A stretch of DNA of 32,062 nucleotides from Bacillus mycoides (GCF_001757995.1 NZ_LXLV01000056.1:1-32062), one strand, 5' to 3'; shown: positions 23,193 to 31,698, numbered from the stretch's first letter. A program made the numbers and translations. Notes: generated by a model from the letters alone, not told the origin.

Positions 23193-23434
23193 ATATTTTT
23201 CGCAACAATTTTTATATGCTCCGGCGCAATAATTTCCGTTATACTTTCTTGAAAATCTTCACGCAACATTTCTTCAATATGTTCTAGTTGCACTTCAACA
23301 TGAGTACATTCTAAATTATGTATGTTTAATAATGCATAATGATCTTTTTTCTTAATTACTAAATATTGATTTTCCTCTGTTACGAGCGTTGAGCCTAATC
23401 GGACTCCTAGTAGGCGTTGATCATCAAACTTCAT
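23186..23434 (-). CDS. Conserved-looking hypothetical protein
   Basis: This 82-aa soluble protein starts MKFDDQRLLGVRLGSTLVTE. It has alternating hydrophobic/polar strands followed by an acidic helix (EHIEEMLREDFQESITEII). There is no signal or membrane segment, and I do not recognise a family. I chose the start at 23434 because GGAAGGAG lies just before it; the longer frame to 23476 lacks one. Its stop codon lies inside the shared terminator stem. Confidence 0.7.
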   Translation of the reverse strand: MKFDDQRLLGVRLGSTLVTEENQYLVIKKKDHYALLNIHNLECTHVEVQLEHIEEMLREDFQESITEIIAPEHIKIVAKNII

Positions 23435-23647
23435 AATTGCTTCTCCTTCCTTCACATAAATATAATTAGCATACAAATAATTATATTTATGGAAATAGCT
23501 CTAATGTAGACTATATCATAATTTACTAAAATATAAATATCATTTTTCTTCCCAATGAAAATTCCTATTTTTTCATATATTTCGATACAAAAAAACTTTC
23601 TCAATATAAAATAAGAATTTTCAGTTTTTTATTCGATGAAAATCTAT

Positions 23648-23732
23648 TATAATAAAGTTAATAAATGTTTGACCTCTCCTAATTCATGTACATATGGATG
23701 ATCAGTAGTTGCTGCTACTGATCTATTTTTTT
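23648..23732 (+). ncRNA. Candidate small RNA with promoter and terminator
   Basis: A perfect -10 box TATAAT (23648-23653) is followed after about 45 bases by a terminator: GATCAGTAG (23700-23708), loop TTGCTG, CTACTGATC (23715-23723), then seven T. No ORF lies between. The predicted RNA of about 70 nt contains GACCTCTCCT (about 23671-23680), a C/U-rich stretch complementary to ribosome binding sites. That is a common seed type in Gram-positive sRNAs. The -35 box is weak. The terminator overlaps the 3' end of the oppositely oriented monooxygenase gene. Nothing else is seen in 23435-23647. Confidence 0.45.
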
Positions 23733-24758
23733 GATTTCAGAAAGCAAATACGCTGCATCCTTTCCTACACCACAAATAAGTGCAGAACCCCTTTGAGATT
23801 GCCATGGCAATCCAATATAATACAATCCTTTTACTGGACTGATTCCCTTTACGTGATTAGGAAATCCTTTCTCGTTCACTGCCTTTTCTATTTCAATCCA
23901 TTTATAATCTTGCATAAAACCAGTTGACCATATAACGCTTTCTGTACTATATGTATCACCATTTTGAAACATAATGTTATTTCCTGATGCACTTACCACT
24001 TTTTTCTGTAGTTTTATTGCTCCATTACGAATGAGTTCCTTACCTTCAAAACCAAAAATAGGATCCTTTCTCTTCTGAAACCACCTTCCTCTCTTTGTAT
24101 TTATTTCGGCATACAATAAACTTATTTTTTCTAACCAATTAAAAATACTTTTTCTAAAAAGGTGTAACGGTAAAAACGTTAAAGGATGACTGATAGACAT
24201 CGTAACTTCATGAGTTTTTGCAAGTTCTACTGCTATTTGCATTCCTGAATTCCCGCCACCTACTACTAGTACTTTTCCTTTAGGAATTTGCGATGATGAT
24301 ATATATTGTGATGAATGTATTTGAAACATATGCGATGAAAGATGTTCTGAAAATGAGGGGATAAATGGTTGCTGAAAACCACCTGATGCGATAATAACTT
24401 TTTTCGAATGTAAAATTTCTGTAGGAGTGTGCAATTCAAATATTTCTTTCTCTTTCTTTATTTTTAAAACTTCAGTTTGCAATTGTACAGGTAATTTAAA
24501 ATACGTTGCATATTCTTCTAAATAAGTCGCAATTTCATCTTTACTTGGAAATTCATTCCCTTCTCCTTTTAATATCATACCTGGTAAACTACTATATTCC
24601 CTTGGTGTGAAGAGCTGCAAAGAATCATATCGGTTTCTCCATGAATCACCAATTCGGTTTCCTGCCTCAAGTAGTAAGAAACTATATCCTGCCTGCTTCA
24701 AATAGTATCCTATTGTTAATCCAGCTTGACCCGCTCCAACGATAATTATATCTTTCAC
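23715..24758 (-). CDS. CzcO-like FAD/NAD(P)H monooxygenase
   Basis: This 347-aa flavoprotein is related to flavin-containing monooxygenases and CzcO/TrkA-type oxidoreductases. The FAD-binding motif is GAGQAG (residues 8-13), followed by the ExG of LLLEAGNRIGDSW. The second nucleotide motif, GGGNSG (about 167-172), binds NADPH. The WSTGFMQDY stretch (about 283-291) is typical of the family. It would oxidise an N- or S-containing or ketone substrate; the substrate is unknown. A dyad upstream (24784-24807) may be a regulator site. The last bases of the gene lie in the terminator of a candidate sRNA on the other strand. Confidence 0.87.
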   Translation of the reverse strand: MKDIIIVGAGQAGLTIGYYLKQAGYSFLLLEAGNRIGDSWRNRYDSLQLFTPREYSSLPGMILKGEGNEFPSKDEIATYLEEYATYFKLPVQLQTEVLKIKKEKEIFELHTPTEILHSKKVIIASGGFQQPFIPSFSEHLSSHMFQIHSSQYISSSQIPKGKVLVVGGGNSGMQIAVELAKTHEVTMSISHPLTFLPLHLFRKSIFNWLEKISLLYAEINTKRGRWFQKRKDPIFGFEGKELIRNGAIKLQKKVVSASGNNIMFQNGDTYSTESVIWSTGFMQDYKWIEIEKAVNEKGFPNHVKGISPVKGLYYIGLPWQSQRGSALICGVGKDAAYLLSEIKKIDQ

Positions 24759-24783
24759 TCCAATCCCTCCTTCTCACAAACAC

Positions 24784-24807
24784 ATGAATATTTGTTCATA
24801 TATTCAT
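24784..24807 (-). promoter_or_regulatory. Operator-like dyad upstream of the monooxygenase gene
   Basis: ATGAATA and TATTCAT flank a 10-base centre containing TTCATA. This size and symmetry are common for TetR-family operators. No regulator gene is adjacent. Confidence 0.45.
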
Positions 24808-24844
24808 ACGTTTCCATAATCATAACATTTTATTTTTATATCAT

Positions 24845-25081
24845 TCAATATCTACTCAAAATAAAAAAGAGCAGCTTACCATCAAGTAAACTCCCCTTAA
24901 TATGTATCATCTCGTTACTCATTAATATTTCAATTGTCCCTAAAGGATCTAACGGCCCATACACACTATCACCTGGATTTATTATCATTTCGACCTTACG
25001 ACGTGAAATATCTTTTAATACCGCCTTTAAAGCGTGACTATTCCCATGAATATCTGAAATTATCGCTATTTTTCTGTTCAT
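24845..25081 (-). pseudogene. Truncated calcineurin-like metallophosphoesterase
   Basis: The 78-aa frame begins MNRKIAIISDIHGNSHALKA, with the metallophosphoesterase motif D-x-H-G-N, and continues to INPGDSVYGPLDP (GD motif, about residues 34-46) and MIHIKG, where the family has the GN-x-D motif. Here the Asn is replaced and the frame runs out after 15 further residues (SLLDGKLLFFILSRY). Intact relatives are about 230-250 aa and carry two more His motifs, which are absent downstream. The product is therefore very likely inactive. A ribosome site AGGTG is still present. Confidence 0.85.
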
Positions 25082-25123
25082 TGTTACACCTACCTTGATA
25101 AATTATTTATGTCATCTCAATTT

Positions 25124-25477
25124 CTAAACCCGCTCCTCATAAAATATAATTCTATTTAAAAACGGATCAATCACAGTTAATTCCATTGTATCCCAAGGTG
25201 TTCTCTCTATATCAGGTTTTGAATAAGCATAATCTTTACTTGATAAAATAGCATAATAACTGTTTAAATCCTCTATTTTCACACGAATCGCCCCGCCTGG
25301 TGAAGCATCACCATGATGCTCAGTTAAATGTATTACAATACCATTTAACGAAACTTGCATATACAATGGCATATTTTCCTCATATCGATGTTCCCAATCC
25401 AGTTTAAATCCTAAAAAATTTAAGTAAAACAACTGAGCCTTTTCAATATCAAAAATTCTTAATATAGGTGTAATCAT
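25124..25477 (-). CDS. VOC / glyoxalase-bleomycin resistance family protein
   Basis: This 117-aa protein of the vicinal-oxygen-chelate fold has the beta-alpha-beta-beta-beta layout. ITPILRIFDIEKAQLFYLNF at the N-terminus, GIVIHLTEHHGDASPGGAIR in the middle (about residues 46-65) and MELTVIDPFLNRIIFYEE at the end are typical of bleomycin-binding-like members. These bind or modify small molecules, giving antibiotic or toxin resistance in some cases. The His in IHLTEHHGD and the final Glu residues are possible metal ligands. A gap of only 13 bp from the upstream Crp/Fnr gene suggests co-transcription. Confidence 0.85.
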   Translation of the reverse strand: MITPILRIFDIEKAQLFYLNFLGFKLDWEHRYEENMPLYMQVSLNGIVIHLTEHHGDASPGGAIRVKIEDLNSYYAILSSKDYAYSKPDIERTPWDTMELTVIDPFLNRIIFYEERV

Positions 25478-25490
25478 TTATAACCCCCTC

Positions 25491-26183
25491 CTATTTATAA
25501 ACATCCGCAGCAAGTTCCCTCAACACTTCTATATTCATCACTTCAAAACAACCACTGTTTTTCTTTATAACCTCTTTATCACAAAAGCTATTTAACGTTC
25601 GTAATAGATGCCGATAACTCGTACCTAACAACTCTGCTGTTTCCGTTAAATTCCCATTAAACACAATTCTATTATCGTACTGCTCTGCTCTTTCTCCTGC
25701 TGCTAGCATATAACTCGCAAGTCGATTTTCAAGCGGATATAGTAAATTAATTGTACTATTTTTTGAAAGTCGATGTAATTTTTGGGCTAATGATCCACAA
25801 ATACATTTTAAAAATGTCGCATCATGAAACAATTGATTTCTAACCTTTCCTAAAGGCAGACCAACACAATACGAATCTACCATTACTTGTACATTTGAAC
25901 TAATTTTCTGTGAGTGAATCAACTCCACATCCCCTAACAACTGCAAGCTATCATAGAAACATAGCAATACAGATTTCCCATTGCTTAATGTGTTAAATGC
26001 TTTCGCCTTTCCTTCAACAAAAAAATATAAATAGTCTATCTCTTCGTTTTCTCTGCAAATGAACTCATTCTTCTTAAAAAATATAAGTTCCATATATGGT
26101 TTCATATCACTACTAAAAAACGCATCAATATTATTATGCTTAATATAATCTGCTAATTTATTAGAATTACATATTTTTCTCAT
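25491..26183 (-). CDS. yeiL: YeiL-like Crp/Fnr family transcriptional regulator
   Basis: This 230-aa protein has an N-terminal cyclic-nucleotide-binding-like beta barrel (about residues 25-125, including ELIFFKKNEFICRENEEIDY) and a C-terminal winged helix (about 165-225, with ETAELLGTSYRHLLRTLNSF as the recognition region). Several Cys (about 5, 43, 106, 138, 140) could bind a cofactor, but no Fnr-type cluster motif is clear. It resembles YeiL, a stationary-phase regulator of unknown ligand. It is divergent from a DUF606 transporter pair. A perfect 20-bp palindrome of Crp/Fnr style lies between them, so it probably controls that pair and itself. Confidence 0.86.
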   Translation of the reverse strand: MRKICNSNKLADYIKHNNIDAFFSSDMKPYMELIFFKKNEFICRENEEIDYLYFFVEGKAKAFNTLSNGKSVLLCFYDSLQLLGDVELIHSQKISSNVQVMVDSYCVGLPLGKVRNQLFHDATFLKCICGSLAQKLHRLSKNSTINLLYPLENRLASYMLAAGERAEQYDNRIVFNGNLTETAELLGTSYRHLLRTLNSFCDKEVIKKNSGCFEVMNIEVLRELAADVYK

Positions 26184-26235
26184 AATCTCCCGCCTTTACA
26201 ACTACTCCCCATTTAAAATAAAATTTTCTTCTTTC

Positions 26236-26255
26236 ACTATGACATATGTCATAGT
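26236..26255. promoter_or_regulatory. Perfect 20-bp palindrome, likely YeiL-like operator
   Basis: ACTATGACATATGTCATAGT is fully self-complementary. Crp/Fnr proteins bind such dyads (TGTGA-N6-TCACA in the classical case). Here the core is ATGAC-ATAT-GTCAT. A weak -10-like CATGAT at 26271-26276 would place the palindrome near the -41.5 activator position for the transporter genes. Confidence 0.75.
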
Positions 26256-26315
26256 AATACACAATTTCAGCATGATACATTCATTACAAATATGAAATAT
26301 AAAGGGGATATCACA

Positions 26316-26738
26316 TTGTATAACTTTCTTTCTGTTTTTATTGGGGCACTTATCGCCATTATGATCCCATTGAATGGGATTTTATCTGAGATGATTGGTA
26401 ATTATACAGCGAGCGTTGTCATTCATCTCGTTGGTTTACTTGCAGTTGTTATCGTTTTAATTATTAACAAAAATAAAATTCGTTTTGAGAAAGGTATTCC
26501 GCTTTATTTATATAGCGCTGGAGCTATTGGTGTATTCACTGTTCTTTTTAGTAATATAAGCTTCTCCGCCCTGGGTGCCTCTATTACCATCGCATTAAGC
26601 CTACTCGGTCAATCAATCGCTTCTATTATTATTGATCATTTCGGACTATTAGGAATGAAGGTTGCGAAATTTGAAAAGAAAAAACTAATTGGGTTACTAT
26701 TCATTTCTTCTGGAATTATTGTAATGACTATTTATTAA
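26316..26738 (+). CDS. DUF606 (YdcZ-like) membrane transporter subunit 1
   Basis: This membrane protein of about 140 aa has five hydrophobic segments and is of the DUF606/YdcZ type in the drug/metabolite transporter superfamily. It starts with FLSVFIGALIAIMIPLNGIL and has FSNISFSALGASITIALSLL (about residues 75-94), the typical short-repeat pattern. Small members work as pairs, and a second copy follows 13 bp downstream. I chose the TTG at 26316 because AAAGGGG lies 8 bases before it. The ATG at 26292 lacks a ribosome site. The substrate is unknown. It is probably controlled by the divergent Crp/Fnr protein. Confidence 0.8.
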   Translation: MYNFLSVFIGALIAIMIPLNGILSEMIGNYTASVVIHLVGLLAVVIVLIINKNKIRFEKGIPLYLYSAGAIGVFTVLFSNISFSALGASITIALSLLGQSIASIIIDHFGLLGMKVAKFEKKKLIGLLFISSGIIVMTIY

Positions 26739-26751
26739 TGGGGGTAAGAAA

Positions 26752-27216
26752 ATGTTATATATTGGTATCGCTGTTTTGGTTGGAGTTTCTATCGTTGTTG
26801 CCAGAATTATTAATGCAAATTTAGCAAAGGAAATTGGAAATTGGGAAGGCACGTTTTTCAATTATATTACTGGATTATTCTTCTCTATGTTATTTTTAGT
26901 TTTCAGTTCAGATTCTTTATACGTATCAAGTCATACGCTACAAAAAATTCCTTTCGTAGTCTATTTAGGGGGCTTAGTTGGTGTTATCGTCATTTCATTA
27001 TCAAACTATATTACACCTAAAATATCAGCATTTTATTTAACATTACTCATCTTTATCGGACAATTATTTATGGGGACCGTCATCGATTTCTTCATGTCAA
27101 ACGAACTCTCAATTGGCAAAATTGTCGGTGGAATTTTCGTATTAATAGGGCTTACTTACAATTTACTCGTTGACCGCCCTATGAAAACCATGAAGAATAA
27201 CCACGTCCAATTATAA
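26752..27216 (+). CDS. DUF606 (YdcZ-like) membrane transporter subunit 2
   Basis: This 154-aa membrane protein has five hydrophobic segments and the same family pattern (GVSIVVARIINANLAKEIG near the N-terminus, YLGGLVGVIVISLSNYITPK in the middle, IGKIVGGIFVLIGL near the C-terminus). It starts 13 bp after the first subunit, with ribosome site GGGGG, and should form an antiparallel dimer with it. It is not followed by an obvious terminator. Confidence 0.85.
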   Translation: MLYIGIAVLVGVSIVVARIINANLAKEIGNWEGTFFNYITGLFFSMLFLVFSSDSLYVSSHTLQKIPFVVYLGGLVGVIVISLSNYITPKISAFYLTLLIFIGQLFMGTVIDFFMSNELSIGKIVGGIFVLIGLTYNLLVDRPMKTMKNNHVQL

Positions 27217-27287
27217 TACTTTATGCTTACCTATCATATATTAATAGAAAAGTTCTTCACACGAAGTAATAGAGAGGAGAATATTCT

Positions 27288-27800
27288 ATTAAAAAAATCA
27301 TTTTACTGCTAGGTAGCGCGTTAATTATTTTTGGAATCGTATGGATTTTAAACTCTGGAAAATCTATTCAAGATTTCTATACAACAAATAAACCGAAGAA
27401 GAAAGCTACTATTATTTCAACTCAAAGAGACCCAAATGCACCTCCTGTTTTTTTAGGAAAACAGGAAATAAAAGATATACATGTAGAGTCAATTAAAACA
27501 AAAAAATCTATCTTCCTTTCAAAAACAGATGAATTAAAAACATTCATTAACAGTATGGACACAGCAAAAAAAGGCGATTTAACGCTCGATGAAGAAGGTT
27601 CTGATTTAGTAGATTGTAACATGTGGATTACTTTCCAAGATGGGACTTATAAACAATATTTAATTTGGATAGTAGATAACAACAGTAGTGAAATTATGAT
27701 TGCCCATCAAAACACTCCTAATGACGTAGATCTTACTTATTATCAATTAAATGAAGTTAATTCGAAAAAAGTATATAACTTATTTAAAAAGGTTATTTAA
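27288..27800 (+). CDS. Membrane-anchored extracytoplasmic protein with apparent AUU start
   Basis: The frame ending at 27800 is open back to a TAG at 27270-27272, much farther than the first ATG (27555). AGAGAGGAG (27271-27279) is correctly spaced from ATT (27288). The protein would begin (M)KKIILLLGSALIIFGIVWIL, an obvious membrane anchor, and then a soluble domain of about 145 aa (including DPNAPPVFLGKQEIKDIHVE and MWITFQDGTYKQYLIWIVDN). Starting at 27555 would delete the anchor and half the domain. So either AUU is used as the start (known but very rare, as in infC), or an ATG has mutated to ATT and the gene is silenced. I do not recognise the family. Confidence 0.68.
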   Translation: MKKIILLLGSALIIFGIVWILNSGKSIQDFYTTNKPKKKATIISTQRDPNAPPVFLGKQEIKDIHVESIKTKKSIFLSKTDELKTFINSMDTAKKGDLTLDEEGSDLVDCNMWITFQDGTYKQYLIWIVDNNSSEIMIAHQNTPNDVDLTYYQLNEVNSKKVYNLFKKVI

Positions 27801-27841
27801 TAGAAAAAGTCATGAGCTACTAGGCTCATGACTTTTTCTAT
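27800..27841. terminator. Perfect 18-bp bidirectional terminator
   Basis: ATAGAAAAAGTCATGAGC pairs with GCTCATGACTTTTTCTAT around a 6-base loop. It lies between convergent genes. Confidence 0.92.
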
Positions 27842-28594
27842 TTATGTATATTCTGGAAACACTTTACATCCCTTTTCTTGTTCCATATCATGACCAAAGA
27901 AAACAATTGGGTTCTCTTTCATCACAACCTCTTTCAAACGTTTAATTGAAGCTAAAGCTAATTCCGGATCAAATCCAGCGAACGGCACTTCATCTTCAAA
28001 ATTTTCTTTCGTATAAGATGCATCAATCGTTAATAACACAGGACCGGATTTTTCAGTCTCAATGAATAGTGACTGATGCCCTGGGGTATGTCCTGGTGTA
28101 TACAATAATTGAACACCTGGTACGACTTCATAATCCCCTTCAATGATTTTGTAGTTTAAATTCGGCAATATACATTCTTTCATATATTCTTCTCTATGCT
28201 GTGCTGCCTCATATTCAGCACGCTGCACAATGATCGGTGTATTTGTAAAGGCGCCATTTCCTCCCGCATGATCAAAATGCAAATGAGAGCTAATAATATA
28301 AAGAAGGTCGTCCGGCTCATATCCAACGCGTTTTAAAATATTCACGATTCTATCTTCTTCCGTCATTTTCGGTAAAATCTGGCCTTCAACAAATGTACCG
28401 TTAAAAAGACCTTCATTATTAACTGCACTTTCTGGCATACCTGTATCTACTAAAATAGGCCCCTCTTCTGTCTCCAACAAATAGCACCATACAGGTAAAT
28501 TCAATAAATTCCCTGGTGTGAGCGTACTATTAACAGAAGAATGATCTAACATACAGCGACCTGCTGGAACGAAATAAAGCTTCTTTACTGTCAT
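27842..28594 (-). CDS. aiiA: N-acyl-homoserine lactone lactonase
   Basis: This 250-aa quorum-quenching enzyme opens the lactone ring of acyl-homoserine lactone signals of Gram-negative bacteria. It has the metallo-beta-lactamase fold. The di-metal motif HLHFDH (about residues 104-109), His in TPGHTPGHQ (about 169), Asp in LTIDASY (about 191) and His in FFGHDME (about 235) are all present. There is no signal peptide. The true start is MTVKKLYFVPAGRCMLDH at 28594, with AAAGGTGG before it. The open frame continues 23 codons upstream to an ATG without a ribosome site. The length matches known AiiA proteins of B. thuringiensis exactly. It is monocistronic. Confidence 0.97.
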   Translation of the reverse strand: MTVKKLYFVPAGRCMLDHSSVNSTLTPGNLLNLPVWCYLLETEEGPILVDTGMPESAVNNEGLFNGTFVEGQILPKMTEEDRIVNILKRVGYEPDDLLYIISSHLHFDHAGGNGAFTNTPIIVQRAEYEAAQHREEYMKECILPNLNYKIIEGDYEVVPGVQLLYTPGHTPGHQSLFIETEKSGPVLLTIDASYTKENFEDEVPFAGFDPELALASIKRLKEVVMKENPIVFFGHDMEQEKGCKVFPEYT

Positions 28595-28781
28595 TATGTA
28601 TCCACCTTTACATTTAGTTTGAGATAAAGTAACACAGTAAAAAGTTCTGCTTTTTAGAAACAAACTCCTTCTACACTTTCATTCCAGTATAAATAAAAAA
28701 GAGTGTACTTTTTTACATAATGGTATTTCACCATCTATAATAAAGAAGTAAATGACTCTTACTTTAATGGAGGGAATACAA

Positions 28782-29801
28782 ATGAAAGCAATTGGTTTGC
28801 ATGAATACTTACCTATTGAAGAAGAAAACAGTTTAATTGATATTGAAGTTGAAAGACCTGTTGCCACAGGAAGAGATATACTTGTTAAAATTAACGCTAT
28901 TTCCGTTAATCCAGTTGATACAAAAGTTCGATCCCCGAAAGATAAAAAAGAAGATGTAGCAAAAATACTTGGCTGGGATGCTAGTGGTGTTGTTATGCAA
29001 ACTGGCGAAGGTTGTACGTTATTTAAAGAAGGCGACGAAGTGTTTTACGCTGGAAGCATTACGAAACAAGGTACATATAGTGAATATCATTTAGTTGATG
29101 AAAGAATCGTTGGTAAAAAACCAAAAACTTTAAGTGATGCTGAATCTGCAGCAATTCCTTTAACAGCAATCACAGCGTGGGAAGGTTTGTTTGAACGTTT
29201 AGGGATTGATTATAATAAGAAAGATGAAAATTCATTTAAAAACATTTTAATTATCGGCGGAGCTGGTGGCGTTGGCTCGATTGCTATTCAGTTAGCTAAA
29301 TGGGCTGGACTAAACGTAATCGCAACCGCATCCCGCAACGAAACTATACACTGGGTTGAAAAATTCGGTGCCGATTATATAGTTAATCATCACCAACCTT
29401 TAAAAGATCAAATATTAGAATTTGGGCTAAAAGATGTAGATTATATCTTCTGCTTAAACAATACTGATCAACATTGGCACGCGATGGGTGACATCATTAA
29501 ACCACAAGGAAAAATTTGCTCTATCGTAGAAAATGAACACCCTCTTGAGATGGGGATTTTAAAAAATAAAAGTGCCACATTCGTTTGGGAGTTTATGTTT
29601 ACAAAAGCGATGTATGAAACTGGTGATATGATTACGCAACATGAACTATTAAATAAAGTAAGCGAGCTATTAGATGAAGGTATTCTTCAAACTACTTTAA
29701 ATAATACGTTAACACCAATTAATGCAGAAAACCTTAAAAAAGCACATGCATTACTTGAAAGTGGACGTACAATTGGGAAGATTGTATTAGAAAAGTTTTA
29801 A
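28782..29801 (+). CDS. Zinc-independent quinone-oxidoreductase-like MDR alcohol dehydrogenase
   Basis: This 339-aa protein is of the medium-chain dehydrogenase/reductase superfamily, close to the zinc-binding-type ADH / YogA group. An N-terminal GroES-like domain (KAIGLHEYLPIEEENSLIDI; NPVDTKVRS at about 43-51; GWDASG at about 66-71) is followed by a Rossmann domain with GGAGGVGSIAIQL (about residues 158-170). The catalytic-zinc Cys and His positions are not conserved, so it is probably an NADPH-dependent enone or quinone reductase. The ATG at 28782 has GGAGGG upstream. The longer frame to 28752 has no ribosome site. It stands alone with its own terminator. Confidence 0.88.
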   Translation: MKAIGLHEYLPIEEENSLIDIEVERPVATGRDILVKINAISVNPVDTKVRSPKDKKEDVAKILGWDASGVVMQTGEGCTLFKEGDEVFYAGSITKQGTYSEYHLVDERIVGKKPKTLSDAESAAIPLTAITAWEGLFERLGIDYNKKDENSFKNILIIGGAGGVGSIAIQLAKWAGLNVIATASRNETIHWVEKFGADYIVNHHQPLKDQILEFGLKDVDYIFCLNNTDQHWHAMGDIIKPQGKICSIVENEHPLEMGILKNKSATFVWEFMFTKAMYETGDMITQHELLNKVSELLDEGILQTTLNNTLTPINAENLKKAHALLESGRTIGKIVLEKF

Positions 29802-29805
29802 TAAC

Positions 29806-29846
29806 AAAAGTCCGATTTCTAAATAAGAAATCGGACTTTTTTATTA
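29806..29846. terminator. Perfect 15-bp bidirectional terminator
   Basis: AAAAGTCCGATTTCT pairs with AGAAATCGGACTTTT around AAATA, with T-runs on both strands. It serves two convergent genes. Confidence 0.93.
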
Positions 29847-29849
29847 CCT

Positions 29850-31241
29850 TTATTTACTTGAAATCTCTTGATCATTTTGAACGTCTAACGGAGCTCTCTT
29901 CCCTATTCCGAAAGCATAGAAACTAATTGTTACGATAGCTAAGAAAACAATACCTACAATTAGTGAAATACGAGTATCATCGTTAAACCACATACCGATT
30001 AATACCATAATTAAAAAGGCAATTGTTAAATAGTTTGTTACAGGAGCAAATGGCATTTTGAATGGATGATCTTTCATCTCTGCTCCCTTTTCTTTTCTAA
30101 AACGGATTTGACTAATTAAAATGACAAACCATGGTACCATACCAGGAAGTACACTCGCACTATATACATATACGAATAAGTTTTTCGGTGCAATATAACT
30201 TAAAACAACACCAACCGCTAAACCGATAATTACACCAACTGTACCGAATAAAGGTACACCATTTTTAGAGATTTTCGCAAAGTATTTTGGTGCTTGTCCA
30301 TTTACACCTAACGTATAAAGCATACGTCCAGCACTATAAATACCACTGTTACAACCAGACATTGCCGCTGTAATAACAACGAAGTTAATAAGTCCAGCAG
30401 CTGCCGTAATACCAACTTTCGCAAAAGTTGCTACGAACGGACTACCAATTGAACTTAATTGATCCCAAGGATAAACAGTTACAATAACGAAAATAGCGCC
30501 AATATAGAAAATTAAAATACGCCAAATTGTACTTTGAATTGCTCTTGTAAGTGTCTTCTTCGGATCTTTCGCTTCACCAGCAGTAATCCCGATTAATTCC
30601 ACACCTTGATATGCCCCAACTACAAGTGATAGCGCAAAGAAGAATCCTGAAAAACCACCTGTAAAGAAACCACCATTTTTCCATAGATTAGATATACCGA
30701 TTGCTTCTCCTCCGTTCCCAATTCCGAAGAAAATGAGACCGAATCCGGCAATAATCATTAATAAAATCGTAACGATTTTAATCATCGCAAACCAAAATTC
30801 AAATTCACCAAATGACTTAACAGAAATTAAATTAGCTGCACCAAGGATAACCATTGCGATAACACCTGGTATCCAAGCCGGTAAATCCGGGAACCAATAT
30901 TTCATATACGCCCCAACTGCAATAATCTCTGACATCCCAACGATAACCCACTGGAACCAGTTACTCCACGCTGTCATATAACCAGCTAGCGGATGAATAT
31001 ACTTGTGGCCAAATGTCGCAAATGAACCTGTGCTTGGCTCCATATACAACATTTCTCCCATGGCACGCATAATGAAGAAGATGAAAATACCAGCGATTGC
31101 ATATGCAAGCATTACTGACGGACCTGTCCATTTAATCGTGCTGGCTGACCCCATAAACAAACCAACACCAATTGTTCCGCCTAAAGCAATCATTTGAATA
31201 TGACGTGCTTCCAAACCTCGTTTCAATTCTTTGTTTGCCAC
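29850..31241 (-). CDS. Amino-acid permease, APC superfamily (AAT family)
   Basis: This 12-helix amino-acid/H+ symporter (463 aa from this start) is of the YtnA/AapA/GabP-like AAT group. It has [20 protein letters not shown] near the N-terminus (first-helix GGTIGVGLF motif), [16 protein letters not shown] (about residues 62-77) and [20 protein letters not shown] (about 213-232), all signatures of the family. I chose the GTG at 31241, which has AGAGGGGG correctly placed and starts the protein where relatives start. The frame remains open 50 codons further to an ATG at 31391 that also has a strong ribosome site (AAAGGGAGG). That stretch could be an N-terminal extension or a translated leader. 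The specific amino acid is uncertain. Confidence 0.88.
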   Translation of the reverse strand: MANKELKRGLEARHIQMIALGGTIGVGLFMGSASTIKWTGPSVMLAYAIAGIFIFFIMRAMGEMLYMEPSTGSFATFGHKYIHPLAGYMTAWSNWFQWVIVGMSEIIAVGAYMKYWFPDLPAWIPGVIAMVILGAANLISVKSFGEFEFWFAMIKIVTILLMIIAGFGLIFFGIGNGGEAIGISNLWKNGGFFTGGFSGFFFALSLVVGAYQGVELIGITAGEAKDPKKTLTRAIQSTIWRILIFYIGAIFVIVTVYPWDQLSSIGSPFVATFAKVGITAAAGLINFVVITAAMSGCNSGIYSAGRMLYTLGVNGQAPKYFAKISKNGVPLFGTVGVIIGLAVGVVLSYIAPKNLFVYVYSASVLPGMVPWFVILISQIRFRKEKGAEMKDHPFKMPFAPVTNYLTIAFLIMVLIGMWFNDDTRISLIVGIVFLAIVTISFYAFGIGKRAPLDVQNDQEISSK

Positions 31242-31409
31242 TTCATTTCCCCCTCTTAGATGATTCATAGCCGCATTTAAAGTAAGATGCTTTACCCTAA
31301 TTCCTTTTTGCTCTGAAAATGATGAGGCGAGTATCATTTTTAGCACACTTAAAAGTTGTTCTTTATTATTAAGTCGTAAAAGCCTCTTCATTTTCCTCCC
31401 TTTGCAAAA

Positions 31410-31470
31410 TTGTAAAATTGCTTATTTTATAATAATTCATTTATCTGAAAAATACAATTACTTTTTCTGG
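31410..31470 (-). promoter_or_regulatory. Permease promoter region with CodY-like site
   Basis: On the minus strand a TATAAAAT-like -10 lies near 31420-31430. Just upstream, the 15-mer at 31438-31452 (ATTTATCTGAAAAAT on the + strand) matches the CodY consensus AATTTTCWGAAAATT with three or four mismatches, and a related poorer match follows. CodY control would fit an amino-acid permease. The gap 31471-31698 is AT-rich and shows nothing else. Confidence 0.4.
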
Positions 31471-31698
31471 AAAATTGTTATATACGAATCGAATACAATC
31501 CATCACTATATTAGTAACTAAAAACATAAATTCAATATTATTGAAAAATAAAGGTTTTTTTCCAAAACTCTCTATTAAATAATAAACTATTGTAACGCAT
31601 TTTTATTCAACAAAACCTTAACTATCTCTCCTCTGTAAATTCCTTTTCGTTTCGCTAACTTTATTCCTGCATGTTGTTTTTCTTTAATCATTTCTCAA

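Noticed and set aside
24726-25037. 103-codon + strand ORF opposite the phosphoesterase fragment
   Set aside because: No ribosome site; it spans a promoter region and a gene on the other strand.
31250-31420. T-box or lysine riboswitch upstream of the amino-acid permease
   Set aside because: I found no T-box consensus (GGGTGGNACCGCG-like) and no long structured leader on the minus strand.
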